Source of the DNA: Agrobacterium tumefaciens
GTDB taxonomy: Bacteria; Pseudomonadota; Alphaproteobacteria; Rhizobiales; Rhizobiaceae
Length of the DNA: 64,000 bases
Direction of reading: 5' to 3'
Assembly (NCBI GenBank): GCA_025559845.1
Contig: CP048469.1
Span: 3,206,501 to 3,270,500, forward strand
Shown here: positions 37,518 through 45,948 of the stretch, one piece after another
Layout of the letters: each line of letters starts with the position of its first letter
Position numbering within the stretch: the first letter of the stretch is position 1
The notes under the pieces: generated by a model
The model's input: the letters and a program-made list of their open reading frames with translations, nothing else
The model's database searches: none
Told to the model about the DNA's origin: nothing
Made by a program: the position numbers and the translations under genes

Positions 37518-38807
37518 CTACTGGCGCTTGATAAGATTCATCAGCTTGTCGAGGCCGCCCCGCTTGTTTTTGCGGATCATGGTGCGGCCGGTCACGACGT
37601 GTGAGATCTGTGAAAAGGTTTCGGCAATCGCTGATTTCTCATCGATTTCCCGGATCATGCGCCCACTGTTGGCGGCATTACCGAAAAGCTGCACATCGAA
37701 GGGGATGATGGCGATCGGATCGATTTCCAACGGGTCGAGAAAGTCAGCCGGGGCGATCTCCGGGCGTTTCGGCATGCCAACCTGATTGAGGATGAGGTGA
37801 GGCGGTTTGTCGTTTGGGCGAAGCTTTTTCAACGCATCGAACAGGTTTTTGGTGTTCCGCAAGTTGGCAAGATCGGGAACGGCAGTGATGACGACCTCGT
37901 CTGCTTCTGAAAGCACGGCGCGATTCCAGTCATACCAATGGTGAGGCAGGTCCAGAACGGCGACCGGCGCGCTTCTCTGCAGTACCTCCATCACAGGCTG
38001 GAATGCCAGCCGGTCGAGATCATAGGTTCTGTCGAGCAGTGAAGGCGCAGCGAGAAGCGACAGGTGATCGGAACACTTGGTCAGAAGTCGGTCGAGAAAC
38101 ACCTCATCCAGACGTTCCGGTGAAAACACCGCTTCCGCCATGCCTTGCGCCGGGTCCTGATCAAAATCGATATTGGCTGTGCCGTAAGCGAGGTCCATAT
38201 CCGCCAGGATGGTCTCCGTCGAGAACAGGCTGGAAATACCGAAGGCGCAATTGTGTGCGATCGTCGAAGAACCGACCCCACCCTTTGCGCCAATGAAAGC
38301 GATGTTACGTCCAAGAGGTTCAGCTTCAGGATCGACAAAAATCGCCGAGATGGAGGCCAGGAGGTCACTCATGCCAACCGGAGCGACGAGATATTCCGAT
38401 ATGCCGTTACGGATCAGATCGCGATAAAGCGTGATGTCGTTGTGGCGGCCAACGATGATGACGCGCGTTGTCGGGTCGCAGACTTCCGCAAGTGGAGCCA
38501 GATCGTCCAGCAGGGTGGAAGGATTGCTTGCAGTCTCCAGAACGATGAGGTTCGGCGTGGGCGAGGACGAGAACATTGTTGCCGCTGCACCGATATCGCC
38601 GTTGGTGACACGTAAAGTCACCTTGCTCATGCGCCTGTCGTTCGACAGGGCGTCCATGACCCGTTGCATGTTTTCGCTGACGCAGAATGCATGAACGGAA
38701 ATGCGGGGAAGCGGTCGCAAGCGATCCATATCCGATGCGCGGATTGACGGCTCGGCATCGATGTCGCCGCTATTTTGCGTATGGATGTCGTATTCTACCG
38801 TACTCAT
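37518..38807 (-). CDS. ctpF: Flp pilus localisation protein CpaE (MinD-like)
   Basis: 429 residues. The N-terminal half resembles a response-regulator receiver without a clear phospho-acceptor (about 35-160). The C-terminal half is a MinD/ParA-type ATPase with deviant Walker A AFIGAKGGVGSSTIAHN near 170-185 and Asp-containing DMDLAYGT near 205. CpaE positions the pilus machine at the pole in Caulobacter. The start with GGCGGA upstream is used; a longer frame to 38912 runs into the cpaD coding region. Confidence 0.9.
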   Translation of the reverse strand: MSTVEYDIHTQNSGDIDAEPSIRASDMDRLRPLPRISVHAFCVSENMQRVMDALSNDRRMSKVTLRVTNGDIGAAATMFSSSPTPNLIVLETASNPSTLLDDLAPLAEVCDPTTRVIIVGRHNDITLYRDLIRNGISEYLVAPVGMSDLLASISAIFVDPEAEPLGRNIAFIGAKGGVGSSTIAHNCAFGISSLFSTETILADMDLAYGTANIDFDQDPAQGMAEAVFSPERLDEVFLDRLLTKCSDHLSLLAAPSLLDRTYDLDRLAFQPVMEVLQRSAPVAVLDLPHHWYDWNRAVLSEADEVVITAVPDLANLRNTKNLFDALKKLRPNDKPPHLILNQVGMPKRPEIAPADFLDPLEIDPIAIIPFDVQLFGNAANSGRMIREIDEKSAIAETFSQISHVVTGRTMIRKNKRGGLDKLMNLIKRQ

Positions 38808-38841
38808 CGTTTTATCCGCCGTGATGGGTGTCCAGAGTGCA

Positions 38842-39588
38842 TTAGTCCGCAGTCGCTGTATTTTTGCCGCTGCGATATCCGTCGATGACCACCGCACGAC
38901 GTTCCGCATCAATCGCGCTCATGCCGCGTGGGCTGACCAGATCCATGGGGTTTGCCACCTGAGCAGCCAGATTGTTCTGGGAGGCGCAGCCGAAATTGTA
39001 CCAGTTCTTGTTGGCGGAGGTATTGTCGGACAGGTCTTCCGGCCACTGACCACACTGACCTGTCATGGCGGTGACCGCGACATAGCTGAGCCTGATTGGC
39101 GCGGCATCGCCAGTCGCACCTGCACTATAGCGCGTTTCCATGATCTTGCCCGACGGCACACCGGCGCCAGAGAGTGTCGCGCGAATCTGCCGGACCATCC
39201 TTGAAGCTGCCGCGGAATTCGGCGATCCCGACGGCGCCTGGATGTTGACGATGCCGGTCGATGTCGAAGCATAGCTCTGGGCGAAGCCGCGAACATTGTC
39301 TGCCATTGAGGTCGTCAATCGGCTGTCGCCAGCGGAGACAGGGATATCGAGTGAATGCTCCGCTTCCGACAGCGTGATCGGGTGACGTGTCCTGTAGTCG
39401 TCGGGGATAGCATTGGTCGTCAACGGATCACGCGCGCAGCCCTGCAGCAGTCCGGCGGCAAAGGCCATGGCAATGACCAGTCCGGACTTTGTCAGGGGAC
39501 TTTTGAAGGTAAAAGAGGTGGCTTCCTGCATGACATGTCCTGTCGTGAGCGGGTTAGCTGAACGGAAAGTGGCCGTGCGCGTCGTCAT
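38842..39588 (-). CDS. ctpE: Flp pilus lipoprotein CpaD
   Basis: Outer-membrane lipoprotein assisting the CpaC secretin, 248 residues as drawn. The lipobox LLQGC ends at Cys51, giving an unusually long leader. An internal ATG at 39531 with AGGA upstream would give a normal 32-residue lipoprotein signal and may be the true start, whereas the start drawn overlaps the cpaC stop (ATGA). The mature part has the CpaD family segments HPITLSEAEHSLDIPV and RLSYVAVTAMTGQCGQWPEDL. Confidence 0.87.
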   Translation of the reverse strand: MTTRTATFRSANPLTTGHVMQEATSFTFKSPLTKSGLVIAMAFAAGLLQGCARDPLTTNAIPDDYRTRHPITLSEAEHSLDIPVSAGDSRLTTSMADNVRGFAQSYASTSTGIVNIQAPSGSPNSAAASRMVRQIRATLSGAGVPSGKIMETRYSAGATGDAAPIRLSYVAVTAMTGQCGQWPEDLSDNTSANKNWYNFGCASQNNLAAQVANPMDLVSPRGMSAIDAERRAVVIDGYRSGKNTATAD

Positions 39589-41168
39589 TTGTAGATGAAC
39601 CCCACTGATCCCTGGTAAGGGGCAGCCTGGACCTTGTCCTTGCGGCCGTAGACCTTGTTGACGCGGTTCATGAAATACATGGCTGCGTCGTTTTCCGGAT
39701 TGAAGTTGTCGTCTGGGCGGGCGATCTGATTGCGCGCGACGGGACGCACGAGATATGGCGTCGCGATGATGACCAGTTCGGTTTCGTTGCGAACGAAGTC
39801 CTTGCTTCGGAACAGCGTGCCGAACACCGGAACCTTGGAAATGCCAGGCAACCCTGACATCGCCTGGCGTATGTTGTCCTGCACCAGACCCGCAATCACG
39901 ATGGAGCCACCCGACGGAAGCTCGACGCTGGTCGAGGCTTCACGTTTCCGGATCGACATATAGATGTTGCCGGGAACTGCGAGATCTGAGCCGTTGCCGG
40001 TCGTGACATTGCCTTCATAGGTCGGCTCAGACACGTTCGTCTCGATTTTCAGACTGATGCGGCCGGGTGACAGAACGACGGGACGGAAGTTCAATTCGAT
40101 GCCGTAATCCACGGTATCTGTGGTTCTCGTGACGGTTGGGCGGCCGGTATCCTTATCGAAGTCGACTTCCTGCGTTCCCGCCAGTCGGAATTCACCACCG
40201 ACATAGAATTTTGCCTGCTCACCGGAAATTGCGGTGAGGCTCGGTTCGGCGAGTGTCCGCATCACGCCCGCCTGCTCCATGGCGTTGAAATAACTTTCGA
40301 GTTTAATCTCGCCGATTGCCCCAACGACGTTTCCTGTCGCGCCGAGCGCGATAGCATTGCCGAGATTGGCGGGGTTTGAGAAGGACACGCCAGACTGATT
40401 GCGATTGCTTCCGATAGAGCCGTTGAAACCAAGCTGTTTCAGAACCTGACGGCTGACTTCAGCGACCGTCACCTTCAAGGTAACCTGATCTTCGCCCTCG
40501 ATCGTCAGCATGTTGACGATCTGCGAAGTCTGGCGGTTTTCGGCAAAAATTGCTGCATCGCCCCCGTTGTTGCCACCGGTCAGCGTGATGTTGCGCGTGG
40601 TGGCCTCGCCGCCCTTCAGGAAGGCTTCGGCAAGCTGAACGGCACGGGCCGAATCCTGAGGAGTGCGCACCGTGCCAGATAACACGATGTTGTCGGAAAC
40701 GATTTCCACCTTGATGTCGGATTCGGGGATGAAACGACGGATATTGGCTTCAAGGCCGGCAATATCGCGTTCGACTTCGAGATCGAGGCTGACAATCTCC
40801 TGGCCATTGGCGCCAAAAATGAAAATGTTGGTCTGACCCACTGTCTTGCCAAACAGATAGATACGTCTTGATGTCCGCGTCACGGCATCAGCAAGGCTGG
40901 GGTCCGCGACGAGGATATCATGTGCATCTTCCGGCAGATCAATGACCAGCGCCTTGTTCAGGCCGAGTTGCAGACGTTTGCGGATACCGGTTCCGCTTTC
41001 CGTGATGCGTACGATGCTGGCGTTCTGCGCCGATGCTTCACTCATGCGAAGCACGGTTGGGGCGTAATTGCCAGGAATGCCAGAAAAACCCAGGCAGAAT
41101 GCCAGGCTCGCCGTCATCGATGAGCGCAGATGGTTTTTGAAGCGCTTCGCCATATGTCCCCCGGTCAT
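39585..41168 (-). CDS. ctpD: Flp pilus secretin CpaC/RcpA
   Basis: Outer-membrane channel of the pilus, type II/III secretin family, 527 residues. Signal peptide about 1-47; N0-type domain (about 55-130) with ALVIDLPEDAHDILVADPSLADAV; BON/N1-like domain to about 210; secretin core about 260-470, with VPVFGTLFRSKDFVRNETELVIIATPYLVRPV near its end. The ATG overlaps the cpaB stop and has AAGGAG eight bases upstream. Confidence 0.93.
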   Translation of the reverse strand: MTGGHMAKRFKNHLRSSMTASLAFCLGFSGIPGNYAPTVLRMSEASAQNASIVRITESGTGIRKRLQLGLNKALVIDLPEDAHDILVADPSLADAVTRTSRRIYLFGKTVGQTNIFIFGANGQEIVSLDLEVERDIAGLEANIRRFIPESDIKVEIVSDNIVLSGTVRTPQDSARAVQLAEAFLKGGEATTRNITLTGGNNGGDAAIFAENRQTSQIVNMLTIEGEDQVTLKVTVAEVSRQVLKQLGFNGSIGSNRNQSGVSFSNPANLGNAIALGATGNVVGAIGEIKLESYFNAMEQAGVMRTLAEPSLTAISGEQAKFYVGGEFRLAGTQEVDFDKDTGRPTVTRTTDTVDYGIELNFRPVVLSPGRISLKIETNVSEPTYEGNVTTGNGSDLAVPGNIYMSIRKREASTSVELPSGGSIVIAGLVQDNIRQAMSGLPGISKVPVFGTLFRSKDFVRNETELVIIATPYLVRPVARNQIARPDDNFNPENDAAMYFMNRVNKVYGRKDKVQAAPYQGSVGFIYK

Positions 41169-41971
41169 TGTGATGCTCCTTGGCCACCCTTGACGATCGA
41201 GCCGGATTTGATGACCTGAATTTCAGGCTGTCCGGAACCGCCATTGAGTAGGTAGCCGGCGGAAAGCGTGTCGTTTTCCTGCGCGTCCGCAACCGAGCGC
41301 AATGCCAGGGTCAGGCGCTCCGCCATCTGCTGCGCGACCGTCATGATTTTTGCCTGCTCGGGTGTGAGTTCCAGCGTTGCGGTGGCGCCAATAACGGCGG
41401 ATGTGCCGTCTTCGCCTTCCTTGATTTGCTGGTCGATTGCCAAGACGCGGACATTGTTGAGAACGTTCTCTGTCAGAAAGGTGCCCGTTTCGCTTTTGCG
41501 CACCATGATGACGTCCACACGGTCGTTCGGTAGCACGAAACCGCCTGCACCCGTGGACACCGATATCTCTGTCGCGACAGCGCGTTTGCCGGCAGGTAGG
41601 AGCGAAGACATGATGCGTGCGCTGGAATCGACGACCTTCTCCGGCCGCAGAGGCTCACCTTCGAAAAGCGGCAGCCTGACGACGGCGCCGGAAAGCTCGG
41701 TAATGGCGTTCGGTCTTTGTGCTTCGGTGATGAAGCTTTCGACGACATTTCCTTGTGGCCACGGCATCCAGCGAACTGAGCTGTCGTTCAGGCGGCTACC
41801 GACAGGCAGACTGACGGAGGAGACCAGAACGTTGACCGTTGGCTCTTTCTGAATGATCGTCTCGGCTTTCTCGATCACCTGCTGCGTACCTGAAAGCTGC
41901 ATGGCCAGAACCCCGGCCAGACCGGCAGCCACAAGGGCGACAGACAGGATGATGATGCGCGACGGTTTCAT
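41165..41971 (-). CDS. ctpC: Flp pilus assembly protein CpaB/RcpC
   Basis: 268 residues. An N-terminal signal-anchor (about 5-25) is followed by an SAF/beta-clip domain (about 45-115: VLVSSVSLPVGSRLNDSSVRWMPWP) and the RcpC domain with GAGGFVLPNDRVDVIMVRKSE near 145-165. It contributes to the periplasmic part of the machine and its stability. First gene after a 138-base gap that contains a perfect CtrA-type site. Confidence 0.9.
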   Translation of the reverse strand: MKPSRIIILSVALVAAGLAGVLAMQLSGTQQVIEKAETIIQKEPTVNVLVSSVSLPVGSRLNDSSVRWMPWPQGNVVESFITEAQRPNAITELSGAVVRLPLFEGEPLRPEKVVDSSARIMSSLLPAGKRAVATEISVSTGAGGFVLPNDRVDVIMVRKSETGTFLTENVLNNVRVLAIDQQIKEGEDGTSAVIGATATLELTPEQAKIMTVAQQMAERLTLALRSVADAQENDTLSAGYLLNGGSGQPEIQVIKSGSIVKGGQGASQ

Positions 41972-42060
41972 GCTCGATCCTTGAGGGGAACAGATTCTTC
42001 TACCCTCAGGATGGCCTGCGATTCGTATAATTATGGTTAATTTCGCGCTTAGATTTGTGG

Positions 42061-42075
42061 TTAACGACAGTTTAA
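42061..42075. promoter_or_regulatory. Perfect CtrA-type site TTAA-N7-TTAA ahead of ctpC
   Basis: TTAACGACAGTTTAA, extended outward to GGTTAA...TTAACC, so it is palindromic. It lies 90 bases before the ctpC start in the gap between ctpB and ctpC. CtrA is the cell-cycle regulator of alphaproteobacteria and controls pilus genes in Caulobacter. By simple base composition a perfect site is expected about 0.2 times in this window. Binding is inferred. Confidence 0.6.
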
Positions 42076-42109
42076 CCGCATCACGCGTGTCATATTTACT
42101 TAGTTTACT

Positions 42110-42622
42110 CTAGGTCAGGCTGGCGATAGCTGCCTTGACCAGCGGTGCTTCCCCGTATGTCAGAAGCCCGGCTATCGCTATGCCTATGCCGTACGGTATC
42201 TTCTTCGCGACCAGCAGCGATTCAGGAATGGGAAGTCCAACGGCCATAATTTCCTGAGTTCTGGAGCGCAGAAGCAATATCCCGAGCGTAAGGACGCCGC
42301 CGATAAAGGTCACGCCGAGCAGGAATTCGATGAGGGACTGATTGAAACCGAACCACACCGCCGCCGCGGTCAAAAGCTTGGCATCCCCGCCGCCCATAAC
42401 ATTGCTGGCAAAAAGCGCGAAGCAAAAGACGAACACAGCAACGCCAGCCGCTAGGCTCATTGCGAAAGTTTGCCAGTCCATTCCTGTAAAGGGCGCAACA
42501 ATCACAAAAGAAGCCAGAAGGATGAGTGGTATCCTGTTTGGAATGGTCATGCTGATAAGGTCTGTCAGCGCCGCAAAGGCGAGGCAGAGAGGCAAAATGA
42601 GAAAGATTGCCGCAGTGACCAT
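42110..42622 (-). CDS. ctpB: Flp prepilin peptidase CpaA/TadV
   Basis: Inner-membrane aspartic peptidase that trims Flp prepilin, 170 residues with about six helices. The two catalytic Asp residues are visible: ALTDLISMTIPN (Asp21) and MGGGDAKLL (Asp80). GGAG eight bases before the ATG fixes the start; the frame is open further upstream, towards the end of ctpA, but that part is not coding. Directly downstream of the pilin gene. Confidence 0.9.
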   Translation of the reverse strand: MVTAAIFLILPLCLAFAALTDLISMTIPNRIPLILLASFVIVAPFTGMDWQTFAMSLAAGVAVFVFCFALFASNVMGGGDAKLLTAAAVWFGFNQSLIEFLLGVTFIGGVLTLGILLLRSRTQEIMAVGLPIPESLLVAKKIPYGIGIAIAGLLTYGEAPLVKAAIASLT

Positions 42623-42725
42623 CTGAAAACTCCGTTCATGGCCTGCCGAGTAAACGGTCATGTGTACAATGACGAAATGGCCGCTCCTTGCGAGAGCAGC
42701 CATTCTAATTCCACAGGCGACGGAA

Positions 42726-42914
42726 TTACTGACCGGATGTCGTAGCTGCAGTCGTCATCTTGTTGCCGATGTTGGTGAAAAGTACGCCGAGGCGAGTACC
42801 AACGACGCCAGCACCGCCGATGATAGCAACAGAAATCAGAGCTGCGATCAGGCCGTATTCGATTGCCGTTGCGCCGGATTCGTCTTTGAGGAAACGAGCG
42901 AAAATGTTGGACAT
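42726..42914 (-). CDS. ctpA: Flp/Fap-type major pilin
   Basis: 62-residue prepilin. Short charged leader ending at Gly14, then ATAIEYGLIAALISVAIIGG, the Flp motif with Glu5 and Tyr6 of the mature pilin in the hydrophobic helix. It is processed by the adjacent TadV peptidase and assembled by the ctp machine; in Agrobacterium these pili aid reversible surface attachment. TAGGAG lies just upstream of the ATG. Only one pilin copy is present here. Confidence 0.95.
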   Translation of the reverse strand: MSNIFARFLKDESGATAIEYGLIAALISVAIIGGAGVVGTRLGVLFTNIGNKMTTAATTSGQ

Positions 42915-43330
42915 GGAGAACTCCTACTCTTTGGGTTTAATCAGCACGCCGACAACTGTTTTCCGTTGTTCGGTTGAGCTCAACCTACAGAGGAGCCATT
43001 TCCAACCGCTTAAAAAAAGAGATTAACAATAAGTAAATGCCCGCTTGCGCTTCGTGTGGTAAATGAAAAATCAAAGTATTATGCGACATTTTATCTTTGT
43101 CGAAGAATGCCTATATTTCGTCGTCGTCCTGCTGTCATTAACAATGGGGCAGCGGTTATTCCGCTAGTCTAGATGTGCTTTTTTGAACCAAAAGGTTGTA
43201 GTCGAACGTAAGGCAAGGGTGCTGATGGTTACTGAAAATTCGGCACTTTTCCGCAACTTAACGCTTCATTCACTAAAGGTGATCATTTTGGGACGATATC
43301 AATGCGTGTCGTGAACAAGGGCTCAAACGC
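42915..43330. promoter_or_regulatory. Divergent AT-rich control region between ctpA and the secretin-N-domain gene
   Basis: 416 bases, distinctly AT-richer than the surroundings, with no credible gene. It must hold promoters for both divergent units. TTAA-N7-TAAA at 43023-43037 is one base off a CtrA site, and further TTAAC half sites occur at about 43139-43143 and 43259-43263. A 28-codon frame at 43081-43167 has no ribosome site and is not called. Confidence 0.45.
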
Positions 43331-43741
43331 ATGTCATCCCGCAAATTGACGAAAATCGTTCTCGGCTTGTCCGTGGTTCTCTCTGGATCGGCGCACTCGG
43401 TTTTCGGCCAGGATGACATGCTGCGTGTTTCCATGAACCATGCGCGCGTCTTGCGGCTTGATCGTCCGGTCAGCAAGGTCATCGTCGGCAATTCCAAGGT
43501 TGCCGACGCAACAGTAGCTGACGCAACCACGATCGTTCTGACCGGCCGAAGCTTTGGCACGACCAATCTTGTTCTGCTCGATGCGGACGGCAACCCTATC
43601 GTGGACGAGCGCATTCTCGTATCCATCGATGAGGGAAATACAGTGCGCGTGTTCCGTCAGACGGAGCGGACGGTTTTGTCCTGCACGCCGAACTGTGAGC
43701 AGCACACGGAAAATGCTGGCGCGGACGCGGCTCAGCCCTGA
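43331..43741 (+). CDS. Stand-alone secretin N-domain (CpaC-like) pilus protein
   Basis: 136 residues. Signal peptide about 1-26 (cleavage near VFG-QD), then one domain like the N0 domain of CpaC: LRVSMNHARVLRLDRPVSKVIVGNSKVADATVADATTIVLTGRSFGTTNLVLLD. The secretin pore part is absent. A C-terminal C-x3-C pair (SCTPNC) could form a disulphide. It probably docks on or helps fold the CpaC secretin. It is divergent from ctpA, outside the ctp operon. Confidence 0.8.
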   Translation: MSSRKLTKIVLGLSVVLSGSAHSVFGQDDMLRVSMNHARVLRLDRPVSKVIVGNSKVADATVADATTIVLTGRSFGTTNLVLLDADGNPIVDERILVSIDEGNTVRVFRQTERTVLSCTPNCEQHTENAGADAAQP

Positions 43742-43968
43742 GCGGCACTCAGACTCCCATCATCGCATGGTTCTTTTTCTCGGCGCGCCGTGCGGCAGCT
43801 CGGGCCGTTAGGTCCGTTCTCTGTTTCGTAGTTTTCTGGAGGTTGAGGCGAGCCCTGTAAGGCACGCTTTGACCAAAGACCGAGGCCACCTCGTGTGAGG
43901 TGTCCTTCAGGTTTTTTCGGCTGCTTTGGAAAGCTAAGTAGTTGATCTGGCTAAGATCAAAAATGGAA

Positions 43969-44055
43969 TGGTGCCCAGAAGAGGACTCGAACCTCCACAC
44001 CCTTGCGAGTACCAGCACCTGAAGCTGGCGCGTCTACCAATTCCGCCATCTGGGC
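43969..44055 (-). tRNA. tRNA-Leu (anticodon CAG)
   Basis: 87 bases including an encoded CCA. The acceptor stem GCCCAGA pairs with TCTGGGC. The D-arm contains the GG of the D-loop, the anticodon stem CCAGC/GCTGG carries loop TTCAGGT with anticodon CAG, a long variable arm (ACTCGCAAGGGTGT) marks a class II tRNA, and the T-loop is GTTCGAGTC. It reads CUG leucine codons. Confidence 0.97.
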
Positions 44056-44065
44056 GACGGAGAGC

Positions 44066-44094
44066 GATGTACGAGGGCAGCCGCTCGGTGTCAA
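44066..44094 (-). promoter_or_regulatory. Promoter of tRNA-Leu
   Basis: On the minus strand TTGACA (44089-44094), a 17-base spacer and TACATC (44066-44071), ending 10 bases before the tRNA 5' end. It is an almost ideal housekeeping sigma-70 promoter. Confidence 0.75.
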
Positions 44095-44175
44095 CAGACT
44101 TTTTGAACTTTTATGACGATCATTGATTTTAAAGGGAAAAAACTTTCTTTTGGTTGTTGAAAGATGATTCCCGGA

Positions 44176-44481
44176 TCAGGTGTCGAGTCCCTCGTGCCTG
44201 CTTCGGTCCACATGACCGAGGTCTCGTTCCGGATCGATGACATCCCGGATTCGCTGTTTCAGCTCTTTTGGGCCCGGAAAACCGCCGTCGCGCTTACGTT
44301 CCCAGATCAAGTTTCCATCAACGGTGATTTCGAATCGCCCCCCGGTCGACGGAATGAGGCTCACTTCCCCCACTTCGGAGGAAAATGTCTGAAGAATTTC
44401 TTGGGCCATCCATCCCGCGCGCAAAAGCCAGTTGCATTGGGTACAATAGGCAATTGCGATGCGCGGCTTGATTTCACTCAT
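44176..44481 (-). CDS. SelT/SelW/SelH (Rdx)-family thioredoxin-fold protein
   Basis: 101 residues. The redox CxxC (YCTQC) is near residues 13-16, followed by WLLRAGWMAQEIL, the family signature, then STGGRFEITVDG and ERKRDGGFPGPKELKQRIRD. Both active-site positions are Cys here, so it is not a selenoprotein. The cellular role in bacteria is not established; thiol-disulphide exchange is inferred. GAGGGAG before the ATG fixes the start five codons into the frame. Confidence 0.83.
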   Translation of the reverse strand: MSEIKPRIAIAYCTQCNWLLRAGWMAQEILQTFSSEVGEVSLIPSTGGRFEITVDGNLIWERKRDGGFPGPKELKQRIRDVIDPERDLGHVDRSRHEGLDT

Positions 44482-44610
44482 GTCAAACTCCCTCACGTGG
44501 AATCACGAAAATATTAACTGTTACACTCATGTTTTTACTGCCGCGATCTTTCTCCCGAAACATCTTTTTTGCAAACAGGGAGATATCGAAGGCTTAAACA
44601 CGGAGATGAC

Positions 44611-45060
44611 ATGGCCCAGTTCGACAGCAGCAAGGAACGTCTGTTCGTTCCCGCAGTAGCGCCGCTTTATAATTCTACCCACGATGTCGTGGAAACGATC
44701 CTGCGCGTTGCAGCCGGGGTTTTGCTCGTCACCCATGGCTTCGGCAAGATCATGAACCCCTTCGGTGCTGTCGGCATGGTGGAAAGCCTCGGATTCTACC
44801 CCGGCGTGTTCTGGTCACCGCTCTTGGCCGCAACGGAATTCTTCGGCGGCATTCTTGTGGCAATCGGATTGTTCACGCGTCCGGCATCCTTTGCCGCGAT
44901 GATTGTGTTGCTGGTGACGGTCTACTTCCACGGCATCGTTAAGGCCGAGGGGCTGGGTGGTGCGGAGAAGTCGATCCTCTGGGCCGCCATCTTCCTTTTC
45001 TTTGCCGTACGTGGCGGAAACCGGCATTCGCTTGACGCAAAAATGCGCAAGGAATTCTAG
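44611..45060 (+). CDS. DoxX-family membrane protein
   Basis: 149 residues with four predicted helices (about 32-50, 70-92, 95-115, 122-140). The DoxX motif LRVAAGVLLVTHGFGKIMNP opens the domain, followed by EFFGGILVAIGLFTRPA. DoxX proteins occur in terminal-oxidase or redox-stress membrane complexes; the exact role is unknown here. CGGAG before the ATG. A strong terminator follows. Confidence 0.85.
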   Translation: MAQFDSSKERLFVPAVAPLYNSTHDVVETILRVAAGVLLVTHGFGKIMNPFGAVGMVESLGFYPGVFWSPLLAATEFFGGILVAIGLFTRPASFAAMIVLLVTVYFHGIVKAEGLGGAEKSILWAAIFLFFAVRGGNRHSLDAKMRKEF

Positions 45061-45124
45061 AAGCTTTCAGATTGATGGAGATGGTGTAGACCACCTCTTG
45101 AAAATGCAGCTTTGTTATGATGAG

Positions 45125-45165
45125 GCTGGCTTCGACGGGCAATCCCGATCGAAGCCAGCTTTTTT
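45125..45165 (+). terminator. Intrinsic terminator after the DoxX gene
   Basis: 11-bp perfect stem (GCTGGCTTCGA and complement), 13-base loop, then six T. It ends 19 bases before the next gene. Confidence 0.9.
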
Positions 45166-45184
45166 ACTTTCTTGAAGAGACACT

Positions 45185-45883
45185 ATGCGCGTTGCGATCA
45201 TCGAAAACATGGCGGGAACGCCGCACGGTCAAATTGGCGTAGCCCTGAGCGAGGCAGATGCGGAGCTCGATATCATCCGCGCCTACGCCGGAGAGCCGCT
45301 TCCTGTCGATGCCAGCAGCCACGATGCGCTTGTTGTCCTCGGTGGCGAACAAAGCGCTCTCGACGATGAAAACCATCCTTACCTCGCCGATCTGGCGCAG
45401 TTGATGAAAACCTTTGGTGATGCGGATAAGGCCGTTATGGGCGTGTGCCTGGGAAGCCAGCTATTGGCGCGTGCTTACAGCGGGACAAACATCCTCAACG
45501 GCACGCTTGAGTTCGGTTGGGAAGAGATTGCCTTGACGGACGAGGGGCGCTCCGATCCGCTGATGGCCACTGTCGATACGTCCTTCCCGATTTTTCAATG
45601 GCACCGTGACACCTACACCCTGCCGGAAGGCGCAGTTCTTCTGGCGAGCAACCCTGCCACGAAGAACCAGGCGTTTCGCATCGGTCGGGCTGCCTATGGC
45701 ACACAGTTCCATTTCGAGGCGGCAACGGGTGTGGTCGACGAATGGTGCACCGGATTTTCCGGCTCGATCGAAAAAATGTCGCCGGGTTGGCTGGGCGACT
45801 ATCAGGATCATCGCAAGGAGAGCGGCCAAGCCGCCGATGCGGCCGGGCTTGCGATTGCCCGTGCTTGGGTTCAGCTTGTCTGA
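45185..45883 (+). CDS. Class I glutamine amidotransferase-like protein
   Basis: 232 residues, GuaA/GATase1-like fold. The nucleophile elbow GVCLGSQLLARA is near residues 86-97 (Cys88), and the His/Glu pair is in TQFHFEAATG near 177. VLGGEQSALDDENHPYL near 50 is typical of stand-alone GATase1 proteins of the YfeJ type. The triad looks complete, so glutaminase or gamma-glutamyl hydrolase chemistry is plausible; the acceptor is unknown. Confidence 0.83.
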   Translation: MRVAIIENMAGTPHGQIGVALSEADAELDIIRAYAGEPLPVDASSHDALVVLGGEQSALDDENHPYLADLAQLMKTFGDADKAVMGVCLGSQLLARAYSGTNILNGTLEFGWEEIALTDEGRSDPLMATVDTSFPIFQWHRDTYTLPEGAVLLASNPATKNQAFRIGRAAYGTQFHFEAATGVVDEWCTGFSGSIEKMSPGWLGDYQDHRKESGQAADAAGLAIARAWVQLV

Positions 45884-45902
45884 ACCAGTCACTGACTATC
45901 TG

Positions 45903-45936
45903 AAAAAAACCGCACGACAGGATCGTGCGGTTTTTT
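45903..45936. terminator. Bidirectional terminator between convergent genes
   Basis: CCGCACGA/TCGTGCGG stem with a 5-base loop, flanked by seven A on one side and six T on the other. It serves both the amidotransferase gene and the symporter gene. Confidence 0.92.
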
Positions 45937-45948
45937 GTTTTTCCGAAG

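Noticed and set aside
43081..43167. 28-codon hydrophobic peptide in the ctpA divergent region
   Set aside because: No ribosome site and it lies in AT-rich promoter DNA; chance frame is more likely.
43235..43250. Sigma-54 type promoter (GGCAC...GC) near the pilus genes
   Set aside because: The spacing between GG and GC is one base short of the strict requirement.
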